A stretch of DNA of 52,789 nucleotides from Hyphomicrobiales bacterium (GCA_027066315.1 JAMONZ010000012.1:1-52789); one strand, 5' to 3'; shown: positions 38,860-49,010, counted from the first letter of the stretch. Notes: generated by a model not told the origin, from the sequence alone. Numbers and translations are program-made.

Positions 38860-40467
38860 TTAAAAATATTTTTTCTTTTTTAAGCGTATTTTTTGCAAAA
38901 TAAGCATCAAAAAACCCAAAAATAAAACAAGAAAAAATGGATAATTACGATATTGCGAGAATATTGTTTTTTTAAGGGGTCGAGGTGGAGCAACATCTAG
39001 CACCCCAATAGTTTGAGCATCTAACTTTGCCCTCACCACTCCGACAGGATCAACTAACGCCGTAATTCCGGTATTTGCAACTCTAACTAAAGAGCGACCC
39101 TCTTCAATTGCACGAATTCTTGCATGATGAAAACTTTGTTCAAGGCCAATAGAATTATCAAACCAGCCATCATTTGTAAGGTTAAGAATAAAATCCGCTC
39201 CTTTTATCTCATCGCCCAACCTACCCGAGAAGATTACCTCATAACAAATAAGCGGTAAGAAATTTAATGCGCCATTCACCCCCATTAAACGACGTGATGT
39301 ACCCGCATTCCAGCCATCAACCCCAGTAACAAATTGTTTTATTCCAAACCTATTAAAAATATTTTCAAATGGAAGATATTCGCCAAACGGTACTAAATGA
39401 GTTTTATCATAGCTTGCAATTATCTCACCATCTGAATTAAACATCAAAATTGAATTATAAGATTGAGAAAGATTTTGTGAAAAGCTCTCTTTACGTGGCG
39501 CACCAGTAACTAAAAACTTACCCATAGGCAGTATTTTTGAAATTTTTGATACATATTCTGGCCGCTCCGAGAGATAAAATGGAATTGCAGCCTCTGGCCA
39601 AATTAAATAGGTAATACCATTTATACCCGCATCAAGCGGTGAGCTTTTACTCACAGAAAGATCTAGCAAGCGGGTCATGATAAAATCACTTGAGCCAGCC
39701 TGCCATTTTTGAGATTGCTTAATATTTGGCTGAACAAGTCGCAACTTTATATCAGACCTCTCAATAATCTTTGTGGTTTTAAGGCGATACTGACCATAAG
39801 CTATCTGCCCCAAAATAACACTAATAATTATAAAAACTGGCATAAGACGACCAATTAATGAACGGCCATCTTTTGGCCAAACCAAAGCCAGCATCGCCCC
39901 AATAAAAACTGCAATTCCAGTTAAACCATAAATACCAACCACTGAGGTTATTTGCGCCATATTATCATTTGCTGTTAGCGAATAGCCAAGCAAATCAAAC
40001 GGGAAACCACTAAAAATATACCCCCGAATAAACTCAAATAGAGATAGGGATAGAGCAAAGGCAAAAATTCTTAAAAAACTATCACTCCAAAAATAATGCG
40101 CCAAAACACTCGCAAAACCCCAAAATATTGCCAAAACTGCCGCTAAGGCAAAAATAGCAAATGGCATCACAACCAATAACCAACCACCATCAACAAAAAA
40201 CGCAGCACCCAGCCAATGCAAAGCACCTAAAAAATAGCCCAAGCCGAATGAAAACCCTATGACAAACGCTGGACCAAACAACCGCTTTAAACCTTTGCGC
40301 TGCTCAGCTCCATCTAAACACCACACCCAAATTGGTAATGATACAAACAAAGCTGGCAAAACAAATAATGAAGGCATCGACAAAGACGCAATAGCCCCAA
40401 AAACAATCAATAATAATACCCGTCGCCACCCGAAGGATAAAATAGCAATTTGTGCTAATCTATTCAT
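38860..40467 (-). CDS. lnt: Apolipoprotein N-acyltransferase
   Basis: Inner-membrane enzyme that N-acylates the lipoprotein N-terminal Cys, the last step of lipoprotein maturation. Of 535 residues, about 1-225 form several membrane helices. The nitrilase-like periplasmic domain carries the triad Glu292 (WPEAAIPF), Lys355 (YDKTHLVPFGEY) and Cys408 (LICYE). A final transmembrane helix (about 508-528) and a Lys-rich tail end the protein. It overlaps the upstream CBS-protein gene by 4 bp. Confidence 0.96.
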   Translation of the reverse strand: MNRLAQIAILSFGWRRVLLLIVFGAIASLSMPSLFVLPALFVSLPIWVWCLDGAEQRKGLKRLFGPAFVIGFSFGLGYFLGALHWLGAAFFVDGGWLLVVMPFAIFALAAVLAIFWGFASVLAHYFWSDSFLRIFAFALSLSLFEFIRGYIFSGFPFDLLGYSLTANDNMAQITSVVGIYGLTGIAVFIGAMLALVWPKDGRSLIGRLMPVFIIISVILGQIAYGQYRLKTTKIIERSDIKLRLVQPNIKQSQKWQAGSSDFIMTRLLDLSVSKSSPLDAGINGITYLIWPEAAIPFYLSERPEYVSKISKILPMGKFLVTGAPRKESFSQNLSQSYNSILMFNSDGEIIASYDKTHLVPFGEYLPFENIFNRFGIKQFVTGVDGWNAGTSRRLMGVNGALNFLPLICYEVIFSGRLGDEIKGADFILNLTNDGWFDNSIGLEQSFHHARIRAIEEGRSLVRVANTGITALVDPVGVVRAKLDAQTIGVLDVAPPRPLKKTIFSQYRNYPFFLVLFLGFLMLILQKIRLKKKKYF

Positions 40468-41429
40468 GGTTGTGATTTGTTCTTTACTTCTTTTTGCTGC
40501 GCCCTAAGCAGTGGTTTTTTGCGAACCCTTATACAAACTTTTTTAATCCGACGTGGATCAGCCTGTATTATCTCAAACTCAAAACCCTTAAACTTAGTAA
40601 TCACCTCACCAACAACAGGAACTCTATCAACAAGATCAAAAATTAAACCACCAAGCGTATCCGCATCTTCAACATATTCAGAGGGATTAAAATCAGGCCC
40701 TAAGATTTCTTGTAATTCAGATAACTCAATACGTGCATCAGCATTATAGATATTTTCATCTATTTTTTTAATTTGCTCACCATCATCATCATCATGCTCA
40801 TCTTCAATATCCCCAACAACCGCTTCTAACAAATCTTCAATTGTTACCAAGCCATCCGTTCCCCCATATTCATCAACCACCATCGCCATATGAACACGAG
40901 TTGCTTGCATTTTTTGCAACAAATCACTTACAGGCATTGAAGGTGGTACAAAAAGTAATTTTCTTATCATGCCTTTATTGCCAATTTTTTGTTTTAAAAC
41001 TGGAGATAAAAATTTTATTGTTTTTTCACCCTCCAAGCCATTATTGCTAACCTTAGTAAGGTGCAAGAGTGCGTCCTTAATATGTATAAAACCAAGCATA
41101 TCATCTAAATTATCATCATAAACTGGAAGCCTAGAGTGAGCCGCACTTCTAAATAAACTAATAAGTGAAGAAATTGTCTCACTTTCCTCTACCGCTTCAA
41201 TATCAGCCCGAGGCACCATAACATCTTCAACTCGTTTATCGGCCAATTTAAGCACATTTTGAATAATCAAACGCTCATTATCAGAAAAATTACTCTCTTT
41301 ATTGCTCTTATCTTGCACAGCAATAACCAAATCTTCTCGAAGAGTCTTATTTTGAAAAGAAAATAATGAGCTCAATTTTTGAAAAATTGATTTTTTACCC
41401 TGATTTTCTTTTTTATTTGGAATTTGCAT
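40464..41429 (-). CDS. CorC/TlyC-type CBS-domain protein (hemolysin-like)
   Basis: The 321 residues contain two CBS domains ([37 protein letters not shown] and the [49 protein letters not shown] segment) and a C-terminal CorC_HlyC transporter-associated domain ([22 protein letters not shown]). No DUF21 membrane domain is present, so it is the soluble type. It was linked to Mg/Co efflux in enterobacteria, but the role is not settled. The position between ybeY and lnt is conserved in proteobacteria. Confidence 0.92.
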   Translation of the reverse strand: MQIPNKKENQGKKSIFQKLSSLFSFQNKTLREDLVIAVQDKSNKESNFSDNERLIIQNVLKLADKRVEDVMVPRADIEAVEESETISSLISLFRSAAHSRLPVYDDNLDDMLGFIHIKDALLHLTKVSNNGLEGEKTIKFLSPVLKQKIGNKGMIRKLLFVPPSMPVSDLLQKMQATRVHMAMVVDEYGGTDGLVTIEDLLEAVVGDIEDEHDDDDGEQIKKIDENIYNADARIELSELQEILGPDFNPSEYVEDADTLGGLIFDLVDRVPVVGEVITKFKGFEFEIIQADPRRIKKVCIRVRKKPLLRAQQKEVKNKSQP

Positions 41430-41445
41430 TTTATTTTTCTTTTTC

Positions 41446-41913
41446 CTATTTATACGGATTTTTTATACCTAATTGTGCAAGGATTTGCACCTCTAAACTC
41501 TCCATTATATCCGCCTGTTTTTCATCAATATGATCATAGGCAAGAAGATGTAAAACACCATGCACTATTAAGTGAGCAAAATGATCTTCAAAACTTATTT
41601 CCATCTCATTTGCCTCACTTTTCAGTGTTTCATAAGCTAATGAAATATCGCCCATCATTCCCTTTATCTGCTCACTAGGAACAAGAGCTGGAAATGAAAG
41701 AACATTAGTAGATTTATCAATATTTAAAAATTGCTTATTTAAAGTTTTCTGAGCTTTATCATTAGTCAATAAAATGGATATTTCTGAGGGTGCATCAATC
41801 ACGATTTTACATGTTTTTATTGTCAAAAATATAACTTTTTTAGCAATGACATCAAGATTTTGCGGCCAAGCATCATCTTCATAGGAAATATAAATTTCAA
41901 GATTATCTTGCAT
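41446..41913 (-). CDS. ybeY: Endoribonuclease YbeY
   Basis: Zinc-dependent RNase involved in 16S rRNA 3'-end maturation and ribosome quality control. The 155 residues contain the HxxxHxxxxxH zinc motif in HGVLHLLAYDH, preceded by NKQFLNIDKSTNVLSFP and GDISLAYET. It lies between phoH (5 bp) and the CBS protein (16 bp), the conserved arrangement. Confidence 0.95.
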   Translation of the reverse strand: MQDNLEIYISYEDDAWPQNLDVIAKKVIFLTIKTCKIVIDAPSEISILLTNDKAQKTLNKQFLNIDKSTNVLSFPALVPSEQIKGMMGDISLAYETLKSEANEMEISFEDHFAHLIVHGVLHLLAYDHIDEKQADIMESLEVQILAQLGIKNPYK

Positions 41914-41918
41914 AAAAA

Positions 41919-42923
41919 TTAATGCTTCTCACTTTGATTATTATAAGCCTTAACAATTCGCCCAACTAATTCATGGCGAATAATATCTTTTTCACTAAAG
42001 CGGCAAATAGACACGCCTTGTATATTTTTTAAAATATCTAATGCTTGCAATAGGCCTGATTTCTCACCCCGTGGCAAATCAATTTGCGATGGATCACCCG
42101 TAATAATCATGCTTGAATTTTGACCCAAGCGGGTTAAAAACATCTTCATTTGCATTTGAGTAGAATTTTGCGCCTCATCTAAAATTACTAGGGCATTTGA
42201 GAGAGTTCTTCCACGCATAAAAGCCAATGGTGCAATTTCAATCGCACCATTTGCAATATATCTCTCGACCATTTCAGGCTCAAGCATATCATAAAGCGCA
42301 TCATAAAGCGGGCGCAAATATGGATCAACTTTTTCTTTCAGATCACCAGGTAAGAACCCAAGCCTCTCGCCAGCCTCTACCGCAGGTCGAGATAATATTA
42401 TTCGATCAATCTTACCCCCGATTAGCAATTTTACTCCATGGGCAACTGCTAAATAAGTTTTGCCAGTTCCCGCCGGCCCAATTCCAAAAACCAGCTCCTG
42501 ATTTTCAAAACTATTCATATATATATTTTGTGTTGCGCTACGAGCCTTTATTACAGCTTTTTTTGTAACAATTTTTGCCATGATAATTCGATTATCATTT
42601 TTATCTTTTAGATTAGGATTTTTCTGCTCATCAGCCATTTTAATCAATCCATCAATATCGCCAAACTCAATATTCTGCCCCTCTTCTATGTGAGCATATA
42701 ATGTTTGTAACACCAAGCGTGCTTTAGCAATCCTATCAACACCCCCACGCAAAATTATGCGATTTCCTTTACTAATAATCTCTATCGAAAAAGCTAACTC
42801 TATTAAAGAAAGGTTTTTATCAAACTCGCCGCAAAGCAATGCCAATAATTTATTATTTTTAAAAACCAGCTCCAAACTGTCTTTTTTATTTTGATTTTTT
42901 GCTATTAAACTTTGCTGGCTCAA
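41919..42923 (-). CDS. PhoH-like ATPase (YbeZ)
   Basis: A 334-residue PhoH-family P-loop ATPase. Walker A is in [21 protein letters not shown], a second family segment is [33 protein letters not shown], Walker B is [12 protein letters not shown], and sensor-like [11 protein letters not shown] follows. The N-terminal about 100 residues carry a KH-like RNA-binding region. It interacts with YbeY in other bacteria and is presumed to act in RNA metabolism. Overlaps miaB by 4 bp. Confidence 0.95.
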   Translation of the reverse strand: MSQQSLIAKNQNKKDSLELVFKNNKLLALLCGEFDKNLSLIELAFSIEIISKGNRIILRGGVDRIAKARLVLQTLYAHIEEGQNIEFGDIDGLIKMADEQKNPNLKDKNDNRIIMAKIVTKKAVIKARSATQNIYMNSFENQELVFGIGPAGTGKTYLAVAHGVKLLIGGKIDRIILSRPAVEAGERLGFLPGDLKEKVDPYLRPLYDALYDMLEPEMVERYIANGAIEIAPLAFMRGRTLSNALVILDEAQNSTQMQMKMFLTRLGQNSSMIITGDPSQIDLPRGEKSGLLQALDILKNIQGVSICRFSEKDIIRHELVGRIVKAYNNQSEKH

Positions 42924-44278
42924 GTTTTTTCTTCTCCATCATTCAAAATCAACTCACCCTTTAAAGAATGTCTATCACCAGAAATAATTTTTACATTTCT
43001 TATTAAGCCAATTAAATTTTCAGGGGCATTAAAATGCACAGCTTGTAAATAAGGAGAACGTCCACCAATCTGCCCCTCTATTCGACCTTTTTTATCAATC
43101 AAGACAGGCATTATTTTGCCAACGGCATTGTGATTAAACTCACCTTGTTGTTGATTTAACAAAATCTGTAACCTTGCCAAACGCTCAACCCGAACCTTCT
43201 CTGGCACTTGGTTTTTCATTAATGCCCCTGGAGTTCCAGGGCGTGGCGAATATTTAAATGAATAAGCAGATGAATATTTCACCTTTTTAATAAGATCTAA
43301 CGTGTCTTCAAAATCTTTGTCACTTTCATCAGGAAAACCAACAATAAAATCACCCGAAATCGCAATATCTGGCCTTGCTTCCCTTATACGTTCAATTAAC
43401 TCAATATATTCTTCGCCTGTATGTGAGCGATTCATAGATTTAAGAATTTTATTTGAGCCAGATTGAACCGGTAAATGCAAATAAGGCATTAACTGAGGTA
43501 AATCACGATGTGCCGCAATTAAATCATCACCCATATCATTAGGATGTGAGGTAGTATATCTGATCCGCTCCAAACCATCAATATTTGCTAACTTATGCAA
43601 TAGTTTAGATAATGAAGCAGACTGATCTAAAGCGTCTCCGCCATGATAGGCATTTACATTTTGGCCTAGTAAAGTAATTTCTTTTACACCCCCCAGAACC
43701 AAATCTTTTGCCTCAGCCAAAATTTGCTCAACTGGTCTTGATTGCTCAACACCTCGAGTATAGGGAACAACGCAAAATGAGCAGAATTTATCGCAACCCT
43801 CCTGCACAGTTAAAAAAGCTGTTAAGCCACGTTTCTTTGTTACAGCTTGTTGTGGTTTTGGCAAAAAGTTAAACTTATCTTCTTCTGGGAAATCAGTATC
43901 AATCACCCGCTTTGTTTTTGCCCGCTCAACCATATCAGGTAGGCGATGATAGCTTTGCGGGCCAAATACCAAATCAACTGCTGGCGCACGTTTCATTATT
44001 TCCTCACCCTGCGCTTGAGCAACACAGCCAGCCACCCCAATAATGGTTTCTTTTCCTAATTCTTTGCGCCTTTGCTGCACCTCTTTTGTACGGCCAATTT
44101 CTGAAAACACCTTCTCCGATGCTTTTTCTCGGATATGACAAGTATTGAGCAAAATCAAATCTGCACTTTCAATATCATCGCTATTTTCATATCCATGCGG
44201 TGCGAGGGCATCAAGCATGCGATTACTGTCATAAACATTCATCTGACAGCCAAATGTTTTTATGAATATTTTTTTCAT
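42920..44278 (-). CDS. miaB: tRNA-2-methylthio-N6-dimethylallyladenosine synthase MiaB
   Basis: Radical-SAM methylthiotransferase acting at tRNA position 37. The 452 residues hold the UPF0004 domain with Cys11, Cys47 and Cys85 (second Fe-S cluster), the radical-SAM CxxxCxxC at Cys162, Cys166, Cys169, the segment YTTSHPNDM, and a C-terminal TRAM domain (about 375-445). It overlaps phoH and the acyltransferase gene by 4 bp each, indicating tight coupling. Confidence 0.97.
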   Translation of the reverse strand: MKKIFIKTFGCQMNVYDSNRMLDALAPHGYENSDDIESADLILLNTCHIREKASEKVFSEIGRTKEVQQRRKELGKETIIGVAGCVAQAQGEEIMKRAPAVDLVFGPQSYHRLPDMVERAKTKRVIDTDFPEEDKFNFLPKPQQAVTKKRGLTAFLTVQEGCDKFCSFCVVPYTRGVEQSRPVEQILAEAKDLVLGGVKEITLLGQNVNAYHGGDALDQSASLSKLLHKLANIDGLERIRYTTSHPNDMGDDLIAAHRDLPQLMPYLHLPVQSGSNKILKSMNRSHTGEEYIELIERIREARPDIAISGDFIVGFPDESDKDFEDTLDLIKKVKYSSAYSFKYSPRPGTPGALMKNQVPEKVRVERLARLQILLNQQQGEFNHNAVGKIMPVLIDKKGRIEGQIGGRSPYLQAVHFNAPENLIGLIRNVKIISGDRHSLKGELILNDGEEKT

Positions 44279-45066
44279 TTAACTACCTCAGAACGGTTTA
44301 ATGCAACTAGTGTTTTTCTAACCTGAATTTCACACTCTTTGGTTATTTTTTTTCGATCTCCATCAGCATCTAATGCTATTGCATCTCCAAAAGAGACAAT
44401 CACTTGTTTAATATCTGAATTTAATATCTGCTTGATATTTTGCTTTAATGATACTGTTTTATCCCAAGAAATTTTTGCCCTCTCTAGGCGTGAAATGGGC
44501 AATCCTTGAATTTTAATATAAGCAATTGTTAGCGGCTGAATCATTATTTTCTTCGCCCCTGATTGCTTCATAGCACTAAAAACAGCTCCAACCAAAGCCG
44601 AGCGAAATGGCAATAAATGCGTACCATTATTTGATCCCCCTTCAGCAAATAATACCAAACCATCACCATTACTAAGGTGATCCGCCATTTCATTTGAAGT
44701 GCGCTTAGTGTCTGCTTTTTTGGTGCGAGCCACAAAAATTGTTTTTTGTAGCGAAGCAAAAAAACCAACTAATGGCCATTTGGCAATTTCACTTTTTGCA
44801 ACAAAACTTATTTTTGCAACTGATCCAATAGCAACAATATCAAGCCATGAAATATGGTTTGCAACCAATAGCACTGGGTATTTAGTTTGCGCTTTGCCTA
44901 TTACATCTACTTTTAGACCAAAAAATATTACCAGTAATTTATATAGTCCACGTGGCATTATATTCCAAAATGGCAGATTTAAACGAGTAAGAATGAATTG
45001 AATTGGGACTAAAACCAAAAGATAGGGTATCATCACAAATACTAAGAAGAGGATTCTAAAGATCAC
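44275..45066 (-). CDS. PlsC-type 1-acyl-glycerol-3-phosphate / lyso-ornithine-lipid acyltransferase
   Basis: A 263-residue membrane-associated acyltransferase. A hydrophobic N-terminus (about 1-25) is followed by the catalytic NHISWLD (HX4D motif), [13 protein letters not shown] and FAEGGSNNG, where most PlsC proteins have FPEGTRS. The position between fur/mur and miaB equals that of olsA (lyso-ornithine lipid acyltransferase) in Sinorhizobium, so ornithine-lipid synthesis is a real alternative to phosphatidic acid. No olsB-like partner is in this window. Its start overlaps the Fur gene by 11 bp. Confidence 0.88.
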   Translation of the reverse strand: MIFRILFLVFVMIPYLLVLVPIQFILTRLNLPFWNIMPRGLYKLLVIFFGLKVDVIGKAQTKYPVLLVANHISWLDIVAIGSVAKISFVAKSEIAKWPLVGFFASLQKTIFVARTKKADTKRTSNEMADHLSNGDGLVLFAEGGSNNGTHLLPFRSALVGAVFSAMKQSGAKKIMIQPLTIAYIKIQGLPISRLERAKISWDKTVSLKQNIKQILNSDIKQVIVSFGDAIALDADGDRKKITKECEIQVRKTLVALNRSEVVK

Positions 45067-45490
45067 TTTTTGTTTTTTCCTTTAACGGCACACCATAAAG
45101 CTCAAGCCTATGGTCCACCAATTTATAACCCAACCGCCTAGCAATCACTTCTTGAATAGCTTCTATTTCTTCATTTCGAAATTCAATGACCTTGCCGCTT
45201 CTAACGTCAATTAAATGATCATGATGCTGCTCTGGTATCAATTCAAATCTTGCTCGACCATCTTTAAAGTCATGCTTTGCAACCAGACCTGCCTCTTCAA
45301 ATAAGTTTAAAGTTCTATATAAAGTCGAAAGAGAAATATTCTTATCTATTTTTATCGCTCTTTCATATAATTCTTCAACATCTGGGTGGTCAATTGTGCT
45401 TTCAATAACTCGAGCAATAATTTTTCGCTGCTCAGTCATACGCATACCTTTATTTGCGCATTGTTTCTCCAATGTTTCACTATTATTCAT
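45056..45490 (-). CDS. Fur-family metalloregulator (Mur-like in rhizobia)
   Basis: A 144-residue Fur-superfamily repressor. The winged helix is MTEQRKIIARVIESTIDHPDVEELYERA with the recognition part SLSTLYRTLNLFEEAGLV; the metal sites include EQHHDHLIDVRSGKVIEF (His89, His90, His92). The C-terminal CxxC zinc motif of enterobacterial Fur is absent. By synteny with rhizobia it is the Fur/Mur protein, which responds to manganese there. Metal specificity cannot be told from sequence. Confidence 0.9.
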   Translation of the reverse strand: MNNSETLEKQCANKGMRMTEQRKIIARVIESTIDHPDVEELYERAIKIDKNISLSTLYRTLNLFEEAGLVAKHDFKDGRARFELIPEQHHDHLIDVRSGKVIEFRNEEIEAIQEVIARRLGYKLVDHRLELYGVPLKEKTKSDL

Positions 45491-45525
45491 AAAAATTCCA
45501 AATTATTGGCTTTAAAACTATTCAA

Positions 45526-46005
45526 TTAGTCCAGCTTAAGTGCCATGACAAGTGCCGTTGATTTTTCATCACCATCACTTTTATAATATCCTTTGCGCTT
45601 TCCTACCTCTAAAAACCCAAAATTCTTATATAATTTTATCGCTGCTGGATTATTTTCATCAACCTCCAAGAAGAATTTTTCAACTGGGCTTAGCAATAAA
45701 TCATCAATTATCGCACGAAGAATTGCTGTTCCTACTCCCTTAGTGCGGTTTTTTTTAACAACAACTATTGATAATAATTCTGCCTCATCACCAGCATGGC
45801 GAATGCTTGCAAAACCTTTGATATTTCGTTTTTTATCGCAGCAAATATATATTGGAGTTCGTTGTTGCTCACTTAAGAAGGCTACAAAGTCAGTTTCTGG
45901 CCAGCCCTGATAAAACGCACTTTCATGTATTTTTGCAAGTAGTTTAGCATCACTTAATTCACCCATTTCAACATGAAGCCCATTTGGTGCAAGCCATAAT
46001 TTCAT
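45526..46005 (-). CDS. rimI: RimI-like GNAT N-acetyltransferase
   Basis: A 159-residue GNAT-fold protein. The acetyl-CoA-binding segment is VVKKNRTKGVGTAILRAIIDDLL and the C-terminal FLEVDENNPAAIKLYKNFGFLEVGKRKGYY is typical of RimI, which acetylates the N-terminus of ribosomal protein S18. It overlaps tsaB by one base; the tsaB-rimI pair is widely conserved. The exact substrate here is inferred. Confidence 0.9.
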   Translation of the reverse strand: MKLWLAPNGLHVEMGELSDAKLLAKIHESAFYQGWPETDFVAFLSEQQRTPIYICCDKKRNIKGFASIRHAGDEAELLSIVVVKKNRTKGVGTAILRAIIDDLLLSPVEKFFLEVDENNPAAIKLYKNFGFLEVGKRKGYYKSDGDEKSTALVMALKLD

Positions 46006-46646
46006 TAAAAAACAATTCCCTTTGTTGAAATTTTTGCATCAGCTTGACGAATATAACACGGGCTTGCTGGAAAATTTTCCCTCTTCATTTTGTAAGCAAA
46101 ATCAATCATTTTTTTCATATCAATAATAGAATTTGTAATTATTTTCTTATTCGAATTATCATAGATTTCTTCAGCTTGTTTTTTTCCTAACAAAACAGGC
46201 TCATCCTTTGGCACGCCAGCTTTAATAAAATTTTGTACAAAAACCTCATCACGTCTAGCATCGATCATAATTGTAAATGATTGATCGCTTTTACTTTTTA
46301 ATTCATCGCAAAGCGAACTCTCACTTAGTGATAAAGCCAATAAATTTGGCAAACCCAAAACTTCAATATCTAGCCCTAGCCCCAATCCTTGGGCTGTTGC
46401 TATTCCAACTCTTAAGCCAGTGAACGAGCCAGGACCTGTTGCTACACAAATTCGCTCTAACTGCTGATAAGAAAAATCATTACGCTTTAGTAAGTCTGCT
46501 ATTTCTGCAAAAATAATCTCGGCAAAACCCTTAGAAAACCTGCTTAAAGAAACCTCTTTAACCAAAAAATCTGTTTTTCCATCATATGCCAAAGCAAGTT
46601 GCAACCTTGCCCCGCTTGTATCAATTGCAAGTAAGGATAGGGTCAT
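46005..46646 (-). CDS. tsaB: tRNA threonylcarbamoyladenosine biosynthesis protein TsaB
   Basis: Partner of TsaD in t6A37 formation on tRNAs. The 213 residues start LLAIDTSGARLQLALA, include VATGPGSFTGLRVGIATAQGL and have the shortened ASKHA fold typical of TsaB. It lies 5 bp after the Nfu gene. Confidence 0.95.
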   Translation of the reverse strand: MTLSLLAIDTSGARLQLALAYDGKTDFLVKEVSLSRFSKGFAEIIFAEIADLLKRNDFSYQQLERICVATGPGSFTGLRVGIATAQGLGLGLDIEVLGLPNLLALSLSESSLCDELKSKSDQSFTIMIDARRDEVFVQNFIKAGVPKDEPVLLGKKQAEEIYDNSNKKIITNSIIDMKKMIDFAYKMKRENFPASPCYIRQADAKISTKGIVF

Positions 46647-46651
46647 AAAAA

Positions 46652-47212
46652 CTAAATCTGCTGAACCTCTTCAACCCCTGGCACAAAATGGCGAAGTAAG
46701 TTTTCAATGCCATTTTTTAAAGTCGCAGTTGATGATGGGCAGCCCGAACATGCTCCTTGCATTTTTAAAAACACAATTCCATCTTTAAAACCTTTAAAAA
46801 TAATATCCCCACCGTCCATCGCAACTGCTGGGCGCACCCGAGTATTAAGCAATTCTTTAATCACTTCAACAGTTTCACTATCTTTTGGGTCAAAAAATTC
46901 ATCTTCATTATCATCATCAAATTGAGCCTCATCTTCTAAAACTGGGTTTCCAGATAAAAAATGATCCATAATAGTGCCTAAGACGGCAGGTTTTACATGC
47001 CCCCAATCACTATCACCCTTGGTAACAGAAATAAAATCTGAACCTAAAAATACCCCTGTAATTCCATCAATTGCAAACAAAGCACTTACTAATGGTGATT
47101 TCCCTGCTTCGCTCTCATTGCGAAAATCTAACGGCGCACCGCTAATAACTTCCATTCCGGGTAAGAATTTAAGCGTTGCTGGGTTAGGTGTAGCTTGGGT
47201 TTGAATAAACAT
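46652..47212 (-). CDS. Nfu/NifU-family Fe-S scaffold or carrier protein
   Basis: A 186-residue two-domain protein: an N-terminal Nfu_N domain (MFIQTQATPNPATLKFLPG to about residue 90) and a C-terminal NifU-like domain with the cluster-binding CxxC in GACSGCPSST (about residue 150). It delivers Fe-S clusters to targets such as MiaB-type enzymes. Synteny with Usp upstream and tsaB downstream is as in rhizobia. The acidic linker EDEAQFDDDNEDEFFD is notable but common. Confidence 0.94.
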   Translation of the reverse strand: MFIQTQATPNPATLKFLPGMEVISGAPLDFRNESEAGKSPLVSALFAIDGITGVFLGSDFISVTKGDSDWGHVKPAVLGTIMDHFLSGNPVLEDEAQFDDDNEDEFFDPKDSETVEVIKELLNTRVRPAVAMDGGDIIFKGFKDGIVFLKMQGACSGCPSSTATLKNGIENLLRHFVPGVEEVQQI

Positions 47213-47262
47213 ATCTTATTATTACCTATATAATTCATAAATATCAAAATAATTATTGTAAT

Positions 47263-47775
47263 TTAGCATAATGCCGCAATTTTTTCATCACTTAAGCCAC
47301 CTGGAATAATTGTAACAGGAATTGGCAATGCATTTGCACCACGAGTTGCAAAAGCCGAAACAAGTGGGCCTGGCCCTTCTGAAGAAGTTCCAGAAGCCAG
47401 AACAAGAATCGCAATATTCTTATCTTTCTCAATCAATTTTTCTACCTCATCAGCCTTTCGCCCCTCAGCGATTAAAGTTTCAACCTCTATATCACCAATG
47501 GTTTTAATGCGATCTTTTCGCTTTTCAAGTAGAATTTCTGCCTCAGCCAATGCCTCAGCCCGCATGACATTTCCAACCCCTATCCAATGTTGAAATTCAT
47601 CTGGCTCAATTACCGCCAACAGCACAACAGCACCACCAGTACGCTTCACCCTATGAGCAGCAAAAGTAACGGCACGATCACACTCATCAGTATCATCAAT
47701 CACTACCATAAATTTTCGCTCATAAGTTAATATTTTCACTTGGCTCAAAACATCATCTTGCACTTTTATTCCCAC
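47263..47775 (-). CDS. Universal stress protein (UspA family)
   Basis: A 170-residue protein with one Usp domain: the start FMVVIDDTDECDRAVTFAAHR, then VETLIAEGRKADEVEKLIEK, and a C-terminal LVLASGTSSEGPGPLVSAFA region that resembles the ATP-binding G-rich loop. Usp proteins respond to starvation and stress; the specific role is unknown. It is the first gene of the leftward run down to lnt, 50 bp before the Nfu gene. Confidence 0.87.
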   Translation of the reverse strand: MGIKVQDDVLSQVKILTYERKFMVVIDDTDECDRAVTFAAHRVKRTGGAVVLLAVIEPDEFQHWIGVGNVMRAEALAEAEILLEKRKDRIKTIGDIEVETLIAEGRKADEVEKLIEKDKNIAILVLASGTSSEGPGPLVSAFATRGANALPIPVTIIPGGLSDEKIAALC

Positions 47776-47838
47776 CCTATGTCTTTTTTTAAGACTGCCA
47801 CCTCATTGCTAATATGTCAAAGTTTTGTACCCTTAAAC

Positions 47839-47869
47839 CAAAAAAAGGGCATTAAAACTAATGCCCTTT
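47839..47869 (-). terminator. Rho-independent terminator after the PCuAC gene
   Basis: An 11-bp perfect stem (AAAGGGCATTA / TAATGCCCTTT, 47844-47869) with a 4-base loop is followed on the minus strand by T residues. It lies between the PCuAC stop (47956) and the Usp start. Confidence 0.9.
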
Positions 47870-47955
47870 AGTAATTTTACTAAAGCTATAATGCAACCAC
47901 CACCCATATATAACATAAAGAATGTCAATCTAAGGGTAACAGGGCTAATTAATAG

Positions 47956-48480
47956 CTAGTGTTTCATTTTCATCATCATTGGCCCAACTGGCAACATAAT
48001 GTCAACAGAGCCGGCTTTTTCGAATGTAAGGGTAACTTTTACCATTTCACCCTCAACAAACGGCTTTTTCACTTTCATGAACATGATATGCAAACCGCCT
48101 GGTTTAAGATTAACAGTTTCGCCTGCTGGAATTTCTATTCCATCTTTCATCTCACGCATCACCATGACTTCATTTTCCATTCTCATTTCATGAAGTTGCA
48201 CCATATTTGCTGCACCTGATGCAGCTGAAACCAACCGGTCTGACTCTGTTCCATTATTAGTGATAGTTACAAAACCACCGCCTGCTTTTGCAGCTGGTGG
48301 CATTGCACGAGTAAATGAGCCTGAAAGCTCGAGGTCACCAAGTGTAACTGTTGCTCCATGTGTCATTTCCACTTTCATGTCCATCTTTTTTGGGGCAGTG
48401 CTGCTATCTGCAAAAACAGGGCTAGCAATAAGACTGATAGCGGCAAAAATGCCAGCAATATGTTTAATATTCTTGATCAT
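47956..48480 (-). CDS. Periplasmic copper chaperone PCuAC
   Basis: PCuAC proteins bind Cu(I) in the periplasm and help load the CuA/CuB sites of cytochrome oxidase. I choose the ATG at 48480 (MIKNIKHIAG, 174 residues), since GGAG lies 6 bases upstream; an ATG at 48492 would overlap that site. Signal peptide about 1-25 (SPVFADS). The copper motif is seen in VQLHEMRMENEVMVMREM and LKPGGLHIMFM, matching H(M)x10Mx21HxM. Extra Met and His cluster at the C-terminus (GPMMMKMKH). Confidence 0.93.
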   Translation of the reverse strand: MIKNIKHIAGIFAAISLIASPVFADSSTAPKKMDMKVEMTHGATVTLGDLELSGSFTRAMPPAAKAGGGFVTITNNGTESDRLVSAASGAANMVQLHEMRMENEVMVMREMKDGIEIPAGETVNLKPGGLHIMFMKVKKPFVEGEMVKVTLTFEKAGSVDIMLPVGPMMMKMKH

Positions 48481-48540
48481 TATGATCTCCATTCATTTAT
48501 TTGATTTTTTAAAAGGGCTAAAGCCCAAAATTAGACAATT

Positions 48541-48915
48541 TCAAATAGTGAATGGTGGCGCACGGGCATAACTAAATCTATTTACTGATTGAGATAATTT
48601 AAACTTTGATGATTTATCCAGCTCTACAAAAGCAAGAAAAGCAGAATTCTTTAATAAAACATCTGTCCCAGTTGGCAGATTTGTTGCAAATGTAAGACGA
48701 CAAGAATCACATTGAAGGCCATAATGGCCATCGCCTATTGGTTCTTGCCCACAATAGACTGATATGTCCCCATTTACTAAATATGATGAATTTTCAAACC
48801 CATTAGCACCAACTGGAGAATAGGTAAAAGACAAAAACACCAAAGCCAACACACCAAAGGCCGCTGCTAGCTCATTTGTTATTCTTTTAATCAAATCTTG
48901 CTCTACTTTTGTCAT
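48541..48915 (-). CDS. Small DUF2946-like protein next to PCuAC
   Basis: A 124-residue protein (start chosen at 48915, MTKVEQDLIK; the frame is open to 48945). One hydrophobic segment (about 16-35, LAAAFGVLALVFLSF) is followed by a Cys-containing region with YCGQEP and a CDSC pair, and the end ARAPPFTI. The CxxC and the final Arg-x-Pro-Pro resemble DUF2946 proteins, which often sit beside copper genes. The match is weak and from memory. It lies 60 bp upstream of PCuAC on the same strand, which supports a copper link. Confidence 0.6.
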   Translation of the reverse strand: MTKVEQDLIKRITNELAAAFGVLALVFLSFTYSPVGANGFENSSYLVNGDISVYCGQEPIGDGHYGLQCDSCRLTFATNLPTGTDVLLKNSAFLAFVELDKSSKFKLSQSVNRFSYARAPPFTI

Positions 48916-48981
48916 TACTCTTGCACCTATAATCATTACTATCATAGGACATTGCGATAAATCAATTTTTACCTAAAATAA

Positions 48982-49010
48982 TTGGACTCTTTATCATTCT
49001 TAAGTTATAG
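48982..49010 (+). promoter_or_regulatory. Promoter of rplS
   Basis: TTGGAC (48982-48987), a 17-base spacer and TTATAG (49005-49010) form a good sigma-70-type promoter. Transcription would start near 49016, giving a leader of about 100 nt. In many rhizobia rplS follows trmD; here no trmD is present and the gene has its own promoter. Confidence 0.7.
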
